A DNA stretch of 64,000 nucleotides from Kribbella antiqua (GTDB lineage: Bacteria > Actinomycetota > Actinomycetes > Propionibacteriales > Kribbellaceae). The position numbers and the translations under genes are program-made. Positions 52,017 to 60,892 of this stretch are shown here, piece after piece. The notes beneath the pieces are model-generated. The model was not told the origin of the DNA and did no database searches. It saw nothing but the letters and a program-made list of their open reading frames with translations. The first letter of the stretch is position 1, and every line of letters starts with the position of its first letter. The stretch is taken from assembly GCF_004345665.1 (NCBI RefSeq), contig NZ_SLWR01000006.1, forward strand, positions 275,677 through 339,676, written 5' to 3'.

Positions 52017-52387
52017 GGGGGTGAACGGTTTCGACTTTGGACGTTCGTTTGAAGTGAAGCGGGCCGAGGATCCAGGGTTATCTCGTTAACGATCTCTGGA
52101 AACCAATAAGTGCCAACGTTAAGCGCACTGACCTCGCTCTCGCCGCCTGACGGCCTGAGATAAACGAGGGGTCAGCCCGGGGATGCTCTCGACCCGGTTC
52201 CTGGCCTCAGCTAGAGAGCTTGCTGTGTTGACCCGGTCACGGGGTTAGCACGGGACTTTTACAGTGACTGAGCCTGTCAGCGACGTGTCTGTTAGAGCGC
52301 TGGGGCTGAGAAAAGCGATAACAGACTGCGCCCGGAGAAGCCTTGAAACAACGCTGAAGGACGCGGGTTCGATTCCCGCCACCTCCA
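52017..52387 (+). ncRNA. ssrA: transfer-messenger RNA (tmRNA)
   Basis: The 5' end GGGGGTGAACGGTTTCGACTT and the 3' end (T-loop GGTTCGATTCCCGCCACCTCC) form the tRNA-like acceptor stem GGGGGUG/CACCUCC. The tag reading frame starts at GCC 52112 and encodes ANVKRTDLALAA before TGA 52148-52150. CCA is not encoded. Ahead of the 5' end, CCACC..CAC/GTG..GGTGG (51975-51998) forms a leader hairpin, which suggests processing of a longer precursor. A weak TAGTGT at 51962-51967 could be the -10. Confidence 0.95.
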
Positions 52388-52712
52388 CGAGTGCGATGGG
52401 CGACGTGTGCCTGCGGAGAGCGCAGGCCTCGTCGCCCTCGTCGTGTTGTGCGGCTTCGCTCCGCTCGCCGCGAGCGGGGGCTCCGCCACCCGCACCCCCT
52501 TGCGCCTTCGCTTCGCTCGGCTCCGTGGCTGGCCGCCGCGGCCGGGTGGCGCCTTCGCTTCGCTCGGCTCCGTGGCTGGACGCCGCGGTCCGGTGCCTGC
52601 CTGTGGTTGGTCGCCGCGGTCGGTGTCTACGACTTCTTCCTGGTCGTCGCTCGGCTACGAATCACAGGTGCCGTAGGTGCACCACTCAACCCGATCGCTA
52701 TCAGATAGACGG
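52388..52712 (+). other. spacer with 40-bp direct repeat after ssrA, no gene
   Basis: This 325-bp stretch between tmRNA and the methyltransferase gene has no supported ORF. It contains a 40-bp direct repeat (52502-52541 and 52549-52588; one mismatch, 47-bp period) with the core CGCTTCGCTC, plus related CTTCGCTCCGCTCG around 52452. Similar cores occur in the hairpins near 37 kb. No integrase or attachment-site copy was seen, although ssrA 3' ends are common integration sites. Confidence 0.6.
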
Positions 52713-53456
52713 CTATGCGCGGACGGCGAGGATGAGGGCGTCGTTGCCTTGGCGCCAGACTGCTCCGGCTCGTTCGAAGCCGTTTCGGCGTAGCAGGTCG
52801 ACGTGCCAGCCCTCGCGTTCGAGTAGGTCGCCCGACCAGTGCGCGAACGCCTGTTGCCGCTGTTCCCAGAGGCCGGCGTACCGCGGATCGGCGTACGCGC
52901 GTTCGTACCACTGATCACAGCTCTCCACCCCGTCGGCGAAGGTGCTCCGCAGATGCTCGTCGTGCAGCTTGTCTGCCACGGAGCGGAGTACGGGCTCTGC
53001 GATCGGGGCGTGGTCGGCGTTCGCGAAGACGCCGCCCGACCGGAGCAGCCTCGCTACACCGGCGTACACCCCGGCCAGCGCGGACGGCGGGAACCAGTGC
53101 ATCGCCGTGGCAGTCAGGACGGCGTCGAAACCACCGTCGAGTCCGTCCGTCCAGTCGGGGTCGGCGAGTTGCCTGGCGACCACTTGCACGCGAGGGTCGC
53201 CGGCGAAGGCATCGCGGGCCAGGTCGAGCAGCAGCGGATCGATGTCAACGGCAACGACCTCCGCGGACGGGAACCGATCCAGGACCCGGCGAGTGATCGA
53301 GCCGGGACCGCAGGCCAGATCGAGCACCCGGGTCGGCGTTCCGGTCAGCTGTCCGACGTAGTCGAGCATGAGCCGGAATCGCAGCTCCCGCTCCGGCTCG
53401 TGCACATTCTGCTGGTCCTCCCAGCTGGCCCTGAGTGCTTCACGCGGTGTGGTCAT
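52713..53456 (-). CDS. class I SAM-dependent methyltransferase
   Basis: The 247-residue protein has the SAM-binding motif I VLDLACGPGSITRRVLDRFP, the acidic VVAVDIDPLLLDLARD and post-I FDAVLTATAMHWFP. The substrate is unknown. ATG 53456 (MTTPREALRAS) is chosen; an ATG three codons upstream is equally possible and no strong ribosome site is seen. It is divergent from a LysR regulator. Confidence 0.85.
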   Translation of the reverse strand: MTTPREALRASWEDQQNVHEPERELRFRLMLDYVGQLTGTPTRVLDLACGPGSITRRVLDRFPSAEVVAVDIDPLLLDLARDAFAGDPRVQVVARQLADPDWTDGLDGGFDAVLTATAMHWFPPSALAGVYAGVARLLRSGGVFANADHAPIAEPVLRSVADKLHDEHLRSTFADGVESCDQWYERAYADPRYAGLWEQRQQAFAHWSGDLLEREGWHVDLLRRNGFERAGAVWRQGNDALILAVRA

Positions 53457-53548
53457 GGCCAACATGCTGTGCCGGCCCCAGGCTCGACGTCCAAGACACA
53501 GTCCTACTAACGTCACAACCTCTGGTTATCGCTGCAGGTGGGGAAGGT

Positions 53549-54418
53549 ATGGACGTCGATCTACGGCTGGTGCGCTACTTCCTGGTGATGGCCGAGGAGC
53601 TGCATTTCACCGCCGCCGCGCGCCGGCTCTACGTCTCGCAGCCGGCGCTCAGCAATCAGATCCGCCGGCTGGAGGGCCTGCTCGGCGTGCAGCTGTTCGA
53701 GCGGTCACCGCGCGGTGTGGCTCTGACCGCGTCCGGCGAGGCGTTCCTGCCGCACGCCCAGAGAGCGCTCGCCGCGATCCGGACCGGCGTCGCCGAGGCG
53801 GCGGCTGCCGCGGAACGGGATCAGGTACTGCGGATCGATGTGCTGCAGACAGATCTGGTCACGCCCCGGGTGGTGCTGGCCCGGCTACGCGACCGGCTTC
53901 CTTCGCTCCGGCTCGAGGTCAGCAGCCGTGGCAGCCGCGATCAGGAGCAGCGGCTGCTCAGCGGCGAGCTGGACCTGGCGCTGTGCGGATCGAACGCGCG
54001 CCTGCCGGACGGGCTCAGAGAGCGTCTCATCCGCCGTGAAGCTCTTGGTGTCGCGTTGCCGATGGATCACCGGCTCGCCGCGGCGGATGCGGTCGCCGTA
54101 CGGGAGCTGGCCGACGAGACGCACTACCTGCCACGCGACGACTTCGCGCCGGAGTGGAATGAGTTCATCCTCGAGTGCTGTCGGACCGCGGGCTTCGCAC
54201 CACGTCGGCATCCCGCCAGCACCGACGGCACGAGCTCCGCGCTGGAGCTGGTCCGCGCCGGCGAATGCGTAGCCCTCGGCCTGCTCTCGACTCCGTCGCC
54301 CGATGGTGTGGTGGTCCGTCCCCTGGCCGATGTCCCGGCGTACAGCTGGTCTCTCCGCTGGCGCGAGTCCACGCAGACGCCCATGTCCGCCCTCAACGCG
54401 CTGGTCGACCTCGATTAG
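53549..54418 (+). CDS. LysR-family transcriptional regulator
   Basis: The 289-residue protein has the helix-turn-helix (MDVDLRLVRYFLVMAEELHF followed by TAAARRLYVSQPALSNQIRR) and a LysR effector domain. GGGAAGG precedes the ATG. It is divergent from the methyltransferase gene across 92 bp that hold no clear perfect dyad. Confidence 0.9.
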   Translation: MDVDLRLVRYFLVMAEELHFTAAARRLYVSQPALSNQIRRLEGLLGVQLFERSPRGVALTASGEAFLPHAQRALAAIRTGVAEAAAAAERDQVLRIDVLQTDLVTPRVVLARLRDRLPSLRLEVSSRGSRDQEQRLLSGELDLALCGSNARLPDGLRERLIRREALGVALPMDHRLAAADAVAVRELADETHYLPRDDFAPEWNEFILECCRTAGFAPRRHPASTDGTSSALELVRAGECVALGLLSTPSPDGVVVRPLADVPAYSWSLRWRESTQTPMSALNALVDLD

Positions 54419-54440
54419 CCGCAGGCCTTGCGGGTGCGGG

Positions 54441-55457
54441 TCAGGTTGAGTTGCGGATGATCAGGTCGGTGGGGAGGGTGACAGCGGAGCGGTTTTCGGT
54501 GCCGATGGTGGCCAGGAGGAGGCGGACCATTTCGGCGCTGACTCGGGTGAAGTCTTGGCGGATGGTGGTCAGGCTGGGGGTGGACGTGAGGGCAGCCTTG
54601 GAGTCGTCGAAGCCGCCGACCGCGACGTCGTCGGGGATCCGTTTGCCCGCGTGGTGCAGGGCGGACACCGCGCCGAGAGCCATCAGGTCGGAGCACACGA
54701 ATACGGCGTCCAGGTCCGGTGCGCGCCGCAACAGGTCGTCCATGGCCGCCTCGCCGGAGGCCTGGCTGTAGTCTCCGGTCCCGACGAGGCGCGGGTCCGG
54801 CTCGCCGATCACGTCGCGGTAGCCGGCCAGGCGGTCGACTCCGCCCGGGGTGTCGAGAGGTCCGGTGATGATGCCGATGGTTCGACGACCACGTGAGCGC
54901 AGGTAGCTCACCATCTGCCGTGCGCCGTCGCGGTCGTCGGCTGCGACGTACGAGATCTCGCGCTCGTGGCCGATCGGCCGGCCACACGCGACGATCGGCA
55001 GCCCGCGCGAGCGCAGTTCGTCGATCAGTGGGCTCCCCGCGTGCTCGGAGACCAGGAGTACGCCGTCGACGTGCCCGGCCGTGACCCAACGCCCAACCCG
55101 TTGCCTGTCTGCCTGCGTGCCGGCGATGGTCAGCAACAGCGTGATGTCACGCTCGGCCAGCTCCTGCGTGCAGCTTCGCAGCAGGACATTGAAGTTCGGA
55201 TCCTCGAACAAACGTTCCTGCGGCTCGGACAGGATGAACGCCACCGAGTCGGACCGCTGCGTGACCAGGCTGCGGGCGTGCTGGTTGACCACGTAGCCGG
55301 TCTTGCGGATCGCCCGCTGCACGGCTGCCGCAGCGTCCGGTGAGACGTAGTGGCCACCGTTGAGCACGCGCGACACCGTGCCGCGGGAGACGCCCGCCAC
55401 GGCGGCGACGTCTTCCACGGTCGGGCGGCGGGGACGACTGGATGCGCTCATGGTCAC
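54441..55457 (-). CDS. LacI-family repressor of the galactan cluster
   Basis: The 338-residue protein has a LacI helix-turn-helix (PTVEDVAAVAGVSRGTVSRV) and a periplasmic-binding-like effector domain. It overlaps the beta-galactosidase stop (GTGA at 55454-55457), so GTG 55457 is used as start; ATG 55451 is the alternative. The two operator-like sites at 57504 and 57591 are the likely targets. The ligand is presumably galactose or a galacto-oligosaccharide. Confidence 0.92.
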   Translation of the reverse strand: MTMSASSRPRRPTVEDVAAVAGVSRGTVSRVLNGGHYVSPDAAAAVQRAIRKTGYVVNQHARSLVTQRSDSVAFILSEPQERLFEDPNFNVLLRSCTQELAERDITLLLTIAGTQADRQRVGRWVTAGHVDGVLLVSEHAGSPLIDELRSRGLPIVACGRPIGHEREISYVAADDRDGARQMVSYLRSRGRRTIGIITGPLDTPGGVDRLAGYRDVIGEPDPRLVGTGDYSQASGEAAMDDLLRRAPDLDAVFVCSDLMALGAVSALHHAGKRIPDDVAVGGFDDSKAALTSTPSLTTIRQDFTRVSAEMVRLLLATIGTENRSAVTLPTDLIIRNST

Positions 55458-57487
55458 ATTGTGCGCTGCTGCGATCGCAAGACTCGCACCTCACCCGCGG
55501 GCACGACGAGCTCGCCCACACACGACCTGCCCGTCAGCAACTCGTCCCCGTCCCCGGGCAGGGAGGCGTCGCGGTCACCGTGGTTGATCGCGACCAGGTA
55601 GGCGTGCGCCGGACCAAGGCGCCGTACGACTTCCAGGTCGGCCGGCAGCCCGTCGCGACGCGGCAGGCCGGCTTCACGCAGTACGTCGCGGAGGTCGTCG
55701 GAGGCCAGCCGGGTTGAGATGTACCAGGCCGTTCCGTTGCCGAAGCTGTGCCGGGTCACCGCAGGGCCGCCGGCGGCAGGTCCGTCGAGGTAGTGCCGTA
55801 CCGCTTCGGCGCCGTCGAGGACGACGCGTTCGGTCCAGACGTCGCCCGACGACCCGCCGTCGAGGGCGACGCGCTCGCCTTCTCGTAGGGGCAGGAACTC
55901 CTCGACCGTTACGCCGAGCAGATCGCGGAGAGCACCGGGATGCCCGCCTGGGTGGACAGTATCGTTCTCGTCGACGATGCCGGAGAAGTACGAGACGACG
56001 AGTGTGCCGCCGCGGCGGACGTACGACGCGAGGTTCGCCGCCGCCGCGGGAGTGGTCAAGTAGAGGCTGGGAACGAGCAGAAGCGGATACTTCGAGAGGT
56101 CCCCTTCGGGGTGGATGAAGTCGGCGGTGAGGTGTTCGCGCCACGTCGCCTCGTAGAACGCCGTCATGCGTTCGAGGTACGACAGGTCCACCGACGGGCG
56201 CCACTCCAGCTCCAGCGCCCACCACGACGGCCAGTCCCAGACGATTCCGACGTCAGGCGCGACCTGCGTGCCACGCAGTTCGTCCAGCTTGGGCAGTTCC
56301 GCGCCGAGCGCGCGGACCTCGCGCCAGACGCGCGTCTCGGTGCCACCGTGCGGCAGCATCGCGGAGTGGAACTTCTCGGCGCCGAACCGGGAGGCTCGCC
56401 ACTGGAAGAACAGGGCCGACTCGGCGCCGCGCGCGAGATGGCTCATGCTGTTGCGGCGCAGCTCGCCCGGTCGCTTGGCGAGGTTGCGCGGCTGCCAGTT
56501 GACCGCGCTGGTCGAGTGCTCCATCAGCAGCCAGCCGCGTCCGTCCGCGACGGACCGGGTCAGGTCGGCCGACAGGGCGAGCTCGATGTGATTGTCGACC
56601 CGTTCGGACTGCAGGTAGTGGTCGTTGGAGACCACATCGACCTCCTTGGCCCAGCGCCGGTAGTCGATCCACTTGCAGTTGGGGATCATGAAGTTGGTGG
56701 TGACCGGGACCTCCGGCGAGAGCCGGCGCAGAATGGTGCGTTCGGCAACGAAGTTTGTGAGGTGCTCGTCGGAGCTGAACCGGAGGAAGTCGAGCTGCTG
56801 CGCCGGGTTCACCACGGTCGGCGCGCGGCTCGGAGGTTCGATCTCCGCCCATTCGCCGTACCGCTGAGCCCAGAAGCTCGTGCCCCAGGCGTCGTTGAGG
56901 TCGTCCAGGTGGGGGTAGCGTTCCCGAAGCCAGGCCCGGAACGCCTCGGCCGATGTCTCGCAATAGCAGTGCGCGTTGACGCCGGCATATTCGTTGTGTG
57001 AGTGCCACAGGGTGAGGGCCGGGTGTCCCGCATAGCGCGTCGCGAGCTGTTCGGTGATGCTCGCGGCGGCCGCACGATATGCGGCGGAGCTGGGGCAGAA
57101 CGCCTGCCGGCCGCCGACGCCCAGCACCCGGCCGTCCCGGTCGACCAGCCTCGCTTCCGGGTGGCGCCGGAAGAACCATGGCGGCGGCGCGGCCGTGGGC
57201 GTGGCCAGATCCACGGCGATGTCGGCGTCATGCAGCAGCTCGATGACGCGGTCCAGCCAGCCGAACTCGTAGCGCCCGGGTGACGGCTCCAGCATGGCCC
57301 AGGCGAAGATGCCGACGCTGACGAGATTGACCCCCGCCTCGCGCATCAACCGGACGTCCTCATACCAGGTTTGCTCCGGCCACTGCTCGGGGTTGTAGTC
57401 ACCGCCGTACCCCATGCCGGTCAGACGCGGCAACAGCGGTTCGGCTCGGTCTGCTGGTTCGGAGTGAACCGGTACGACGATGCTCAT
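55454..57487 (-). CDS. beta-galactosidase, glycoside hydrolase family 42
   Basis: The 677-residue enzyme has the GH42 layout: a TIM barrel with acid/base Glu166 (WHSHNEYAGV) and nucleophile Glu323 (LLMEHSTSAVNW), then a trimerisation domain (about residues 395-610) and a small beta C-terminal domain. There is no signal peptide, so it acts on imported oligosaccharides. It is divergent from the ABC importer operon, and both promoters share the LacI operators. Confidence 0.93.
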   Translation of the reverse strand: MSIVVPVHSEPADRAEPLLPRLTGMGYGGDYNPEQWPEQTWYEDVRLMREAGVNLVSVGIFAWAMLEPSPGRYEFGWLDRVIELLHDADIAVDLATPTAAPPPWFFRRHPEARLVDRDGRVLGVGGRQAFCPSSAAYRAAAASITEQLATRYAGHPALTLWHSHNEYAGVNAHCYCETSAEAFRAWLRERYPHLDDLNDAWGTSFWAQRYGEWAEIEPPSRAPTVVNPAQQLDFLRFSSDEHLTNFVAERTILRRLSPEVPVTTNFMIPNCKWIDYRRWAKEVDVVSNDHYLQSERVDNHIELALSADLTRSVADGRGWLLMEHSTSAVNWQPRNLAKRPGELRRNSMSHLARGAESALFFQWRASRFGAEKFHSAMLPHGGTETRVWREVRALGAELPKLDELRGTQVAPDVGIVWDWPSWWALELEWRPSVDLSYLERMTAFYEATWREHLTADFIHPEGDLSKYPLLLVPSLYLTTPAAAANLASYVRRGGTLVVSYFSGIVDENDTVHPGGHPGALRDLLGVTVEEFLPLREGERVALDGGSSGDVWTERVVLDGAEAVRHYLDGPAAGGPAVTRHSFGNGTAWYISTRLASDDLRDVLREAGLPRRDGLPADLEVVRRLGPAHAYLVAINHGDRDASLPGDGDELLTGRSCVGELVVPAGEVRVLRSQQRTM

Positions 57488-57503
57488 CGGCGGGAGCCCA
57501 ATC

Positions 57504-57517
57504 TGGGAGCGTTCACA
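57504..57517. promoter_or_regulatory. LacI-type operator O1 TGGGAGC-GTTCACA
   Basis: The imperfect dyad with central CG lies 17 bp upstream of the beta-galactosidase start. Its half-sites TGGGAGC and TGTGAAC (complement) match those of O2. A third half-site GCTCCCA occurs at 57524-57530. Confidence 0.7.
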
Positions 57518-57562
57518 GAAACGGCTCCCATGATGGCACGAGAGATCCGATGTTACGAAGTA

Positions 57563-57591
57563 TTGACAGCAGAATTTCGCACTCCCACACT
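57563..57591 (+). promoter_or_regulatory. promoter of the galactan importer operon
   Basis: A perfect TTGACA -35 box (57563-57568) is followed after 17 bp by CACACT (57586-57591), a weak -10. Operator O2 starts at the last base of that -10, so LacI binding would block initiation. Confidence 0.55.
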
Positions 57592-57604
57592 GTGAGCGCT
57601 CCCA
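57591..57604. promoter_or_regulatory. LacI-type operator O2 TGTGAGC-GCTCCCA
   Basis: The dyad with central CG overlaps the -10/+1 of the importer operon. It is the near inverse of O1 (one mismatch over the 15 bases around it). The 73-bp spacing between O1 and O2 (centre to centre about 87 bp) could allow DNA looping. Confidence 0.7.
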
Positions 57605-57655
57605 GAATCACTCAGCATCAGAGCGTGTCACTGGCACACGCGTCAGGAGGTCGGC

Positions 57656-59020
57656 ATGGACGGATCGGCACGGATCAGCAGGCGGCGGCTGCTAGCGGGC
57701 TCGGCAGCCGTGGCCGGTGGCGCTGCCGCCGGCGGGCTGCTGAGCGGATGCGACGCGGGCTCGTCCGGCACGTCCGGTGGCAGCGGCGGGGCCGAAGGAA
57801 CCGTCACGCTGACCGTGATGTACAACAACAACGAGCTCACCAAGGAGCACATCGCCGACTTCGAGGCCAAGAACTCAGGGATCAAGGTCAACTTCCTGCA
57901 GACCGATCCCACCCGGCTGAACGCGATGCTTGCCGCCGGCAACCCACCGGACTTCGTCCGCGGGGCCGCGGTGGGCAGTGCGAACTTCAACGCCCGTGGT
58001 CTCGCCGCGGACCTGACGCCGTACCTCGAGAAGAGCGAGGTGCTGAAAAAGGACGACCTGCTCGCGGTCAACGACAGCTTCCGCTGGGACGGTGGCAAGA
58101 TCGGCCAGGGTGCGTACTACGGGATCGTGAAGGACTGGAGTCAGGACGCGACGCTCTGGTACAACACGCAGCTGTTCGACCAGGCCAAGGTGCCGCACCT
58201 CAGTGACACCGAGCCGATCGGCTACGACGAGTTGCTTGCCATCGGCAAGAAGCTCACTGTCAAGCAGGGCGGCAAGACGAAGGTCTACGGCGTCGGTCTC
58301 GAGTGGGCCTGGAACGTCTACGCGCCGATCGCGATGATGATCCTTCAGCAGGGTGAGCAGCTGTACAACGAGGACCTCTCCGAAACCGACTTCACCACCG
58401 CCGCGGCGCGCCGCGCGTTCTCCTGGTACGTCGACTTCGCCCAGGCCGGCGTGGGACCCACGTCGCTCGACCCTCTGCCGGATGGTGCCGACCTTTCCAC
58501 CTTCATGGCCAAGCGGATGGCCGTCAGCCAGGACGGCTACTGGTACGGCGGCAACTTCGTCAAGGAGACGGCTCTGCAGGCAAACATCCGGATGGCGCCG
58601 GCCCCGGTGATGGGTGACAAGCGGATCAGCCCGACGTACGCCGGTCAGGGCGCCTGGATTCCATCCAAGTCGAAGCACAAGGACGAGGCCTGGAAGCTGA
58701 TGGAGTACTTCATGGCCGGCCCGCCCGCCGAGGAGAGGGCGAAGAGCGGATGGGGTCTGCCAGCCCTGAAGTCGCTGCTGCCCAAGCTGCCGCAGGATCT
58801 TCCGTACCAGAAGCAGGCCTACCAGGTCGCGCAGAACGAGCTGAAGTCCACCGGTGCGCTGCCGGATTCGCCGTACGTGACCATCGATGCCTGGAACCTC
58901 GGACTGGACAAATACCTGCAGCGCGCGATCAAGAAGCAGCTGACGGTCGACGCCGCGTGCCAGGCGATCACCCAGGACATCAACAAGCTGCTCAAGCAGG
59001 GCAAAGAGCAGATCGGCTGA
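57656..59020 (+). CDS. ABC transporter substrate-binding lipoprotein (galacto-oligosaccharide type)
   Basis: The 454-residue protein has a Tat-like signal (SRRRLLAGSAAVAGG) and lipobox LLSGC with Cys32, then an SBP_bac_1 domain. CAGGAGGT precedes the ATG. It most likely binds galacto-oligosaccharides released by the GH53 enzyme. Confidence 0.88.
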   Translation: MDGSARISRRRLLAGSAAVAGGAAAGGLLSGCDAGSSGTSGGSGGAEGTVTLTVMYNNNELTKEHIADFEAKNSGIKVNFLQTDPTRLNAMLAAGNPPDFVRGAAVGSANFNARGLAADLTPYLEKSEVLKKDDLLAVNDSFRWDGGKIGQGAYYGIVKDWSQDATLWYNTQLFDQAKVPHLSDTEPIGYDELLAIGKKLTVKQGGKTKVYGVGLEWAWNVYAPIAMMILQQGEQLYNEDLSETDFTTAAARRAFSWYVDFAQAGVGPTSLDPLPDGADLSTFMAKRMAVSQDGYWYGGNFVKETALQANIRMAPAPVMGDKRISPTYAGQGAWIPSKSKHKDEAWKLMEYFMAGPPAEERAKSGWGLPALKSLLPKLPQDLPYQKQAYQVAQNELKSTGALPDSPYVTIDAWNLGLDKYLQRAIKKQLTVDAACQAITQDINKLLKQGKEQIG

Positions 59021-59027
59021 TCGCGCG

Positions 59028-59951
59028 ATGGCACGAAACAGCTGGACGCGGTACTCGAGCCGGACCTTCTACGCCTTTGTTGCGCCGTGGGTGCTGGGAT
59101 TTCTGCTCCTCACGGCGGCGCCGCTGGCGTACGCGTTCGGAGTGAGCCTGACCAACTTCGACGGCAGTTCGTCCCGCTGGCGCTGGGTAGGTTTCCGGAA
59201 CTACGTCGAGCTGTTCGGCGACCAGGAGGCGTGGGCCGCGCTGCTCCGGACGATCGCCTACACCGCGATCGCCGTACCGCTCAGTGTGGCCGGAGCCGTG
59301 GGGCTGGCCGTGCTGCTGAACCGGCGGCTCAAGGCGGTCGGTCTGTGGCGGACGCTCTTCTTCCTGCCGTCCGTCGTGCCTGTGGTGGCGATGGCGATCA
59401 TGTGGAAGCTCGTGCTGAACCGCGACGCCGGCATCCTCAATGCGATTCTCAACGTCGCCGGGATCAAGTCGATCACCTGGCTGGTCGACCCGATGGCCTT
59501 CTACGCGCTGATCATCCTGACGCTGTGGGGCCTGGGCGGCGGCATGGTCATCATGCTGGCCGCGTTGCAGGGCGTGCCCCAGGAACTGGAGGAGGCGGCG
59601 ATCGTCGACGGCGCCAACCGCTGGCGGGTGTTCCGGCACATCACCGTGCCGATGATCTCTCCGGTCATCTTCTTCCAGGTGGTGACCGGGGTGATCGCGA
59701 CGTTCCAGATCGTCGTACAACCGCTGCTGCTCGCGGAAACCAACAGCATCGCCGGGGTCGGCCAGGTGCCGCAGAGCACCCATCTGTACATGGTGCAGGT
59801 CTATCAGGAGTTCTTCAGCAGCAACCGGTTCGGCTACGGCTCGGCGATGTTGTGGGTGTTCTTCCTGGTGATCCTCGCGTTCACCCTGCTGGTCCAGCGG
59901 TCCAGCCGCCTGTGGGTGCATTACGAAGTCGACACCGACTCGGATCGTTAG
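59028..59951 (+). CDS. ABC sugar permease, MalF-like
   Basis: The 307-residue membrane protein has six helices and an EAA loop QELEEAAIVDGANRWRVFRH. It starts 7 bp after the binding-protein gene and is followed 10 bp on by the MalG-like gene. It is the first permease of the galactan importer. No ATPase is encoded nearby. Confidence 0.9.
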   Translation: MARNSWTRYSSRTFYAFVAPWVLGFLLLTAAPLAYAFGVSLTNFDGSSSRWRWVGFRNYVELFGDQEAWAALLRTIAYTAIAVPLSVAGAVGLAVLLNRRLKAVGLWRTLFFLPSVVPVVAMAIMWKLVLNRDAGILNAILNVAGIKSITWLVDPMAFYALIILTLWGLGGGMVIMLAALQGVPQELEEAAIVDGANRWRVFRHITVPMISPVIFFQVVTGVIATFQIVVQPLLLAETNSIAGVGQVPQSTHLYMVQVYQEFFSSNRFGYGSAMLWVFFLVILAFTLLVQRSSRLWVHYEVDTDSDR

Positions 59952-59961
59952 GAGACTCGTT

Positions 59962-60843
59962 GTGCACGTCAACAGGCAACACTCCGGGCCGGCCGCGGTG
60001 ACGCAAGTGCGCGTCCGCAACCTGCGGCTCAGCGTCGGCGCAACCTACGTGCTCCTGATGGCTCTCGCCGTGCTCTTCGTCGGGCCGTTCGTGTGGTTGC
60101 TCCTGGCCGCACTGAAGACGCGTGACGAGTGGGCTGCGGTGCCGACCCGGATCCTGCCCCAGCACGCGCAGTGGGGCAACTTCGTCCACGCGCTCACCGA
60201 TATCAACTTCCCGGCGTACGCCGCCAACTCGTTCTTCCTGTCGACGATCTACGCGGTGCTCATCACCGCGTCGAGCGCCACCGTCGGGTTCGGCTTCGCC
60301 AGGCTGCGCGGCCGGGGCAAGGGCGGGCTGTTCCTTGTCCTGTTGTCGACAATGATGCTGCCGCAGATCCTGACCCTGCTGCCGACGTACGTGCTGTTCT
60401 CCCGCGTCGGCCTGGTCAACACCTATTGGCCATGGGTCTTGTGGGGCCTCGCGGCCTCGCCGTACCTAGTCTTCCTGTTCCGGCAGTTCTTTGCCGCGAT
60501 TCCGCGCGAGCTGGAGGACGCCGCGATCATCGACGGCTGCGGATGGGCGCGGATCTTCCTGCGGATCTTCCTGCCGCTGTCCCGGCCGGTCCTGCTCACG
60601 TCGTTCCTGCTGTCCTTCACGTGGACCTGGGGCGACTACATCGCCCCGGCGCTGTTGCTCGATGTCGACCACACAACCCTTTCGGTCGCCATCACCGCTT
60701 GGTACCGCGATCCGCATGGCAACGCCATTCCGACGGTGCAGGCCGCGGCTGCGGCCTTGTACGTCTTGCCGGCTCTGCTGATCTTTCTGTTCGCCCAGCG
60801 TTACTTCATCCGGAGCGTCGTGGCTTCGGGAGTCAAGGGCTGA
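59962..60843 (+). CDS. ABC sugar permease, MalG-like
   Basis: The 293-residue membrane protein has the EAA loop RELEDAAIIDGCGWARIFLR and six helices. It begins with GTG 59962 after AGGAGA. It completes the heterodimeric permease. A shared MsiK-type ATPase elsewhere in the genome is expected. Confidence 0.9.
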   Translation: MHVNRQHSGPAAVTQVRVRNLRLSVGATYVLLMALAVLFVGPFVWLLLAALKTRDEWAAVPTRILPQHAQWGNFVHALTDINFPAYAANSFFLSTIYAVLITASSATVGFGFARLRGRGKGGLFLVLLSTMMLPQILTLLPTYVLFSRVGLVNTYWPWVLWGLAASPYLVFLFRQFFAAIPRELEDAAIIDGCGWARIFLRIFLPLSRPVLLTSFLLSFTWTWGDYIAPALLLDVDHTTLSVAITAWYRDPHGNAIPTVQAAAAALYVLPALLIFLFAQRYFIRSVVASGVKG

Positions 60844-60892
60844 CAGCACTTTCTTCTTGTCGAGTCCGCCCCATCGCACAAAGGAGACCGTC

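Noticed and set aside
52017..52712. Integrative element inserted in ssrA
   Set aside because: The downstream genes are ordinary chromosomal genes and no integrase or repeated tmRNA end was seen.
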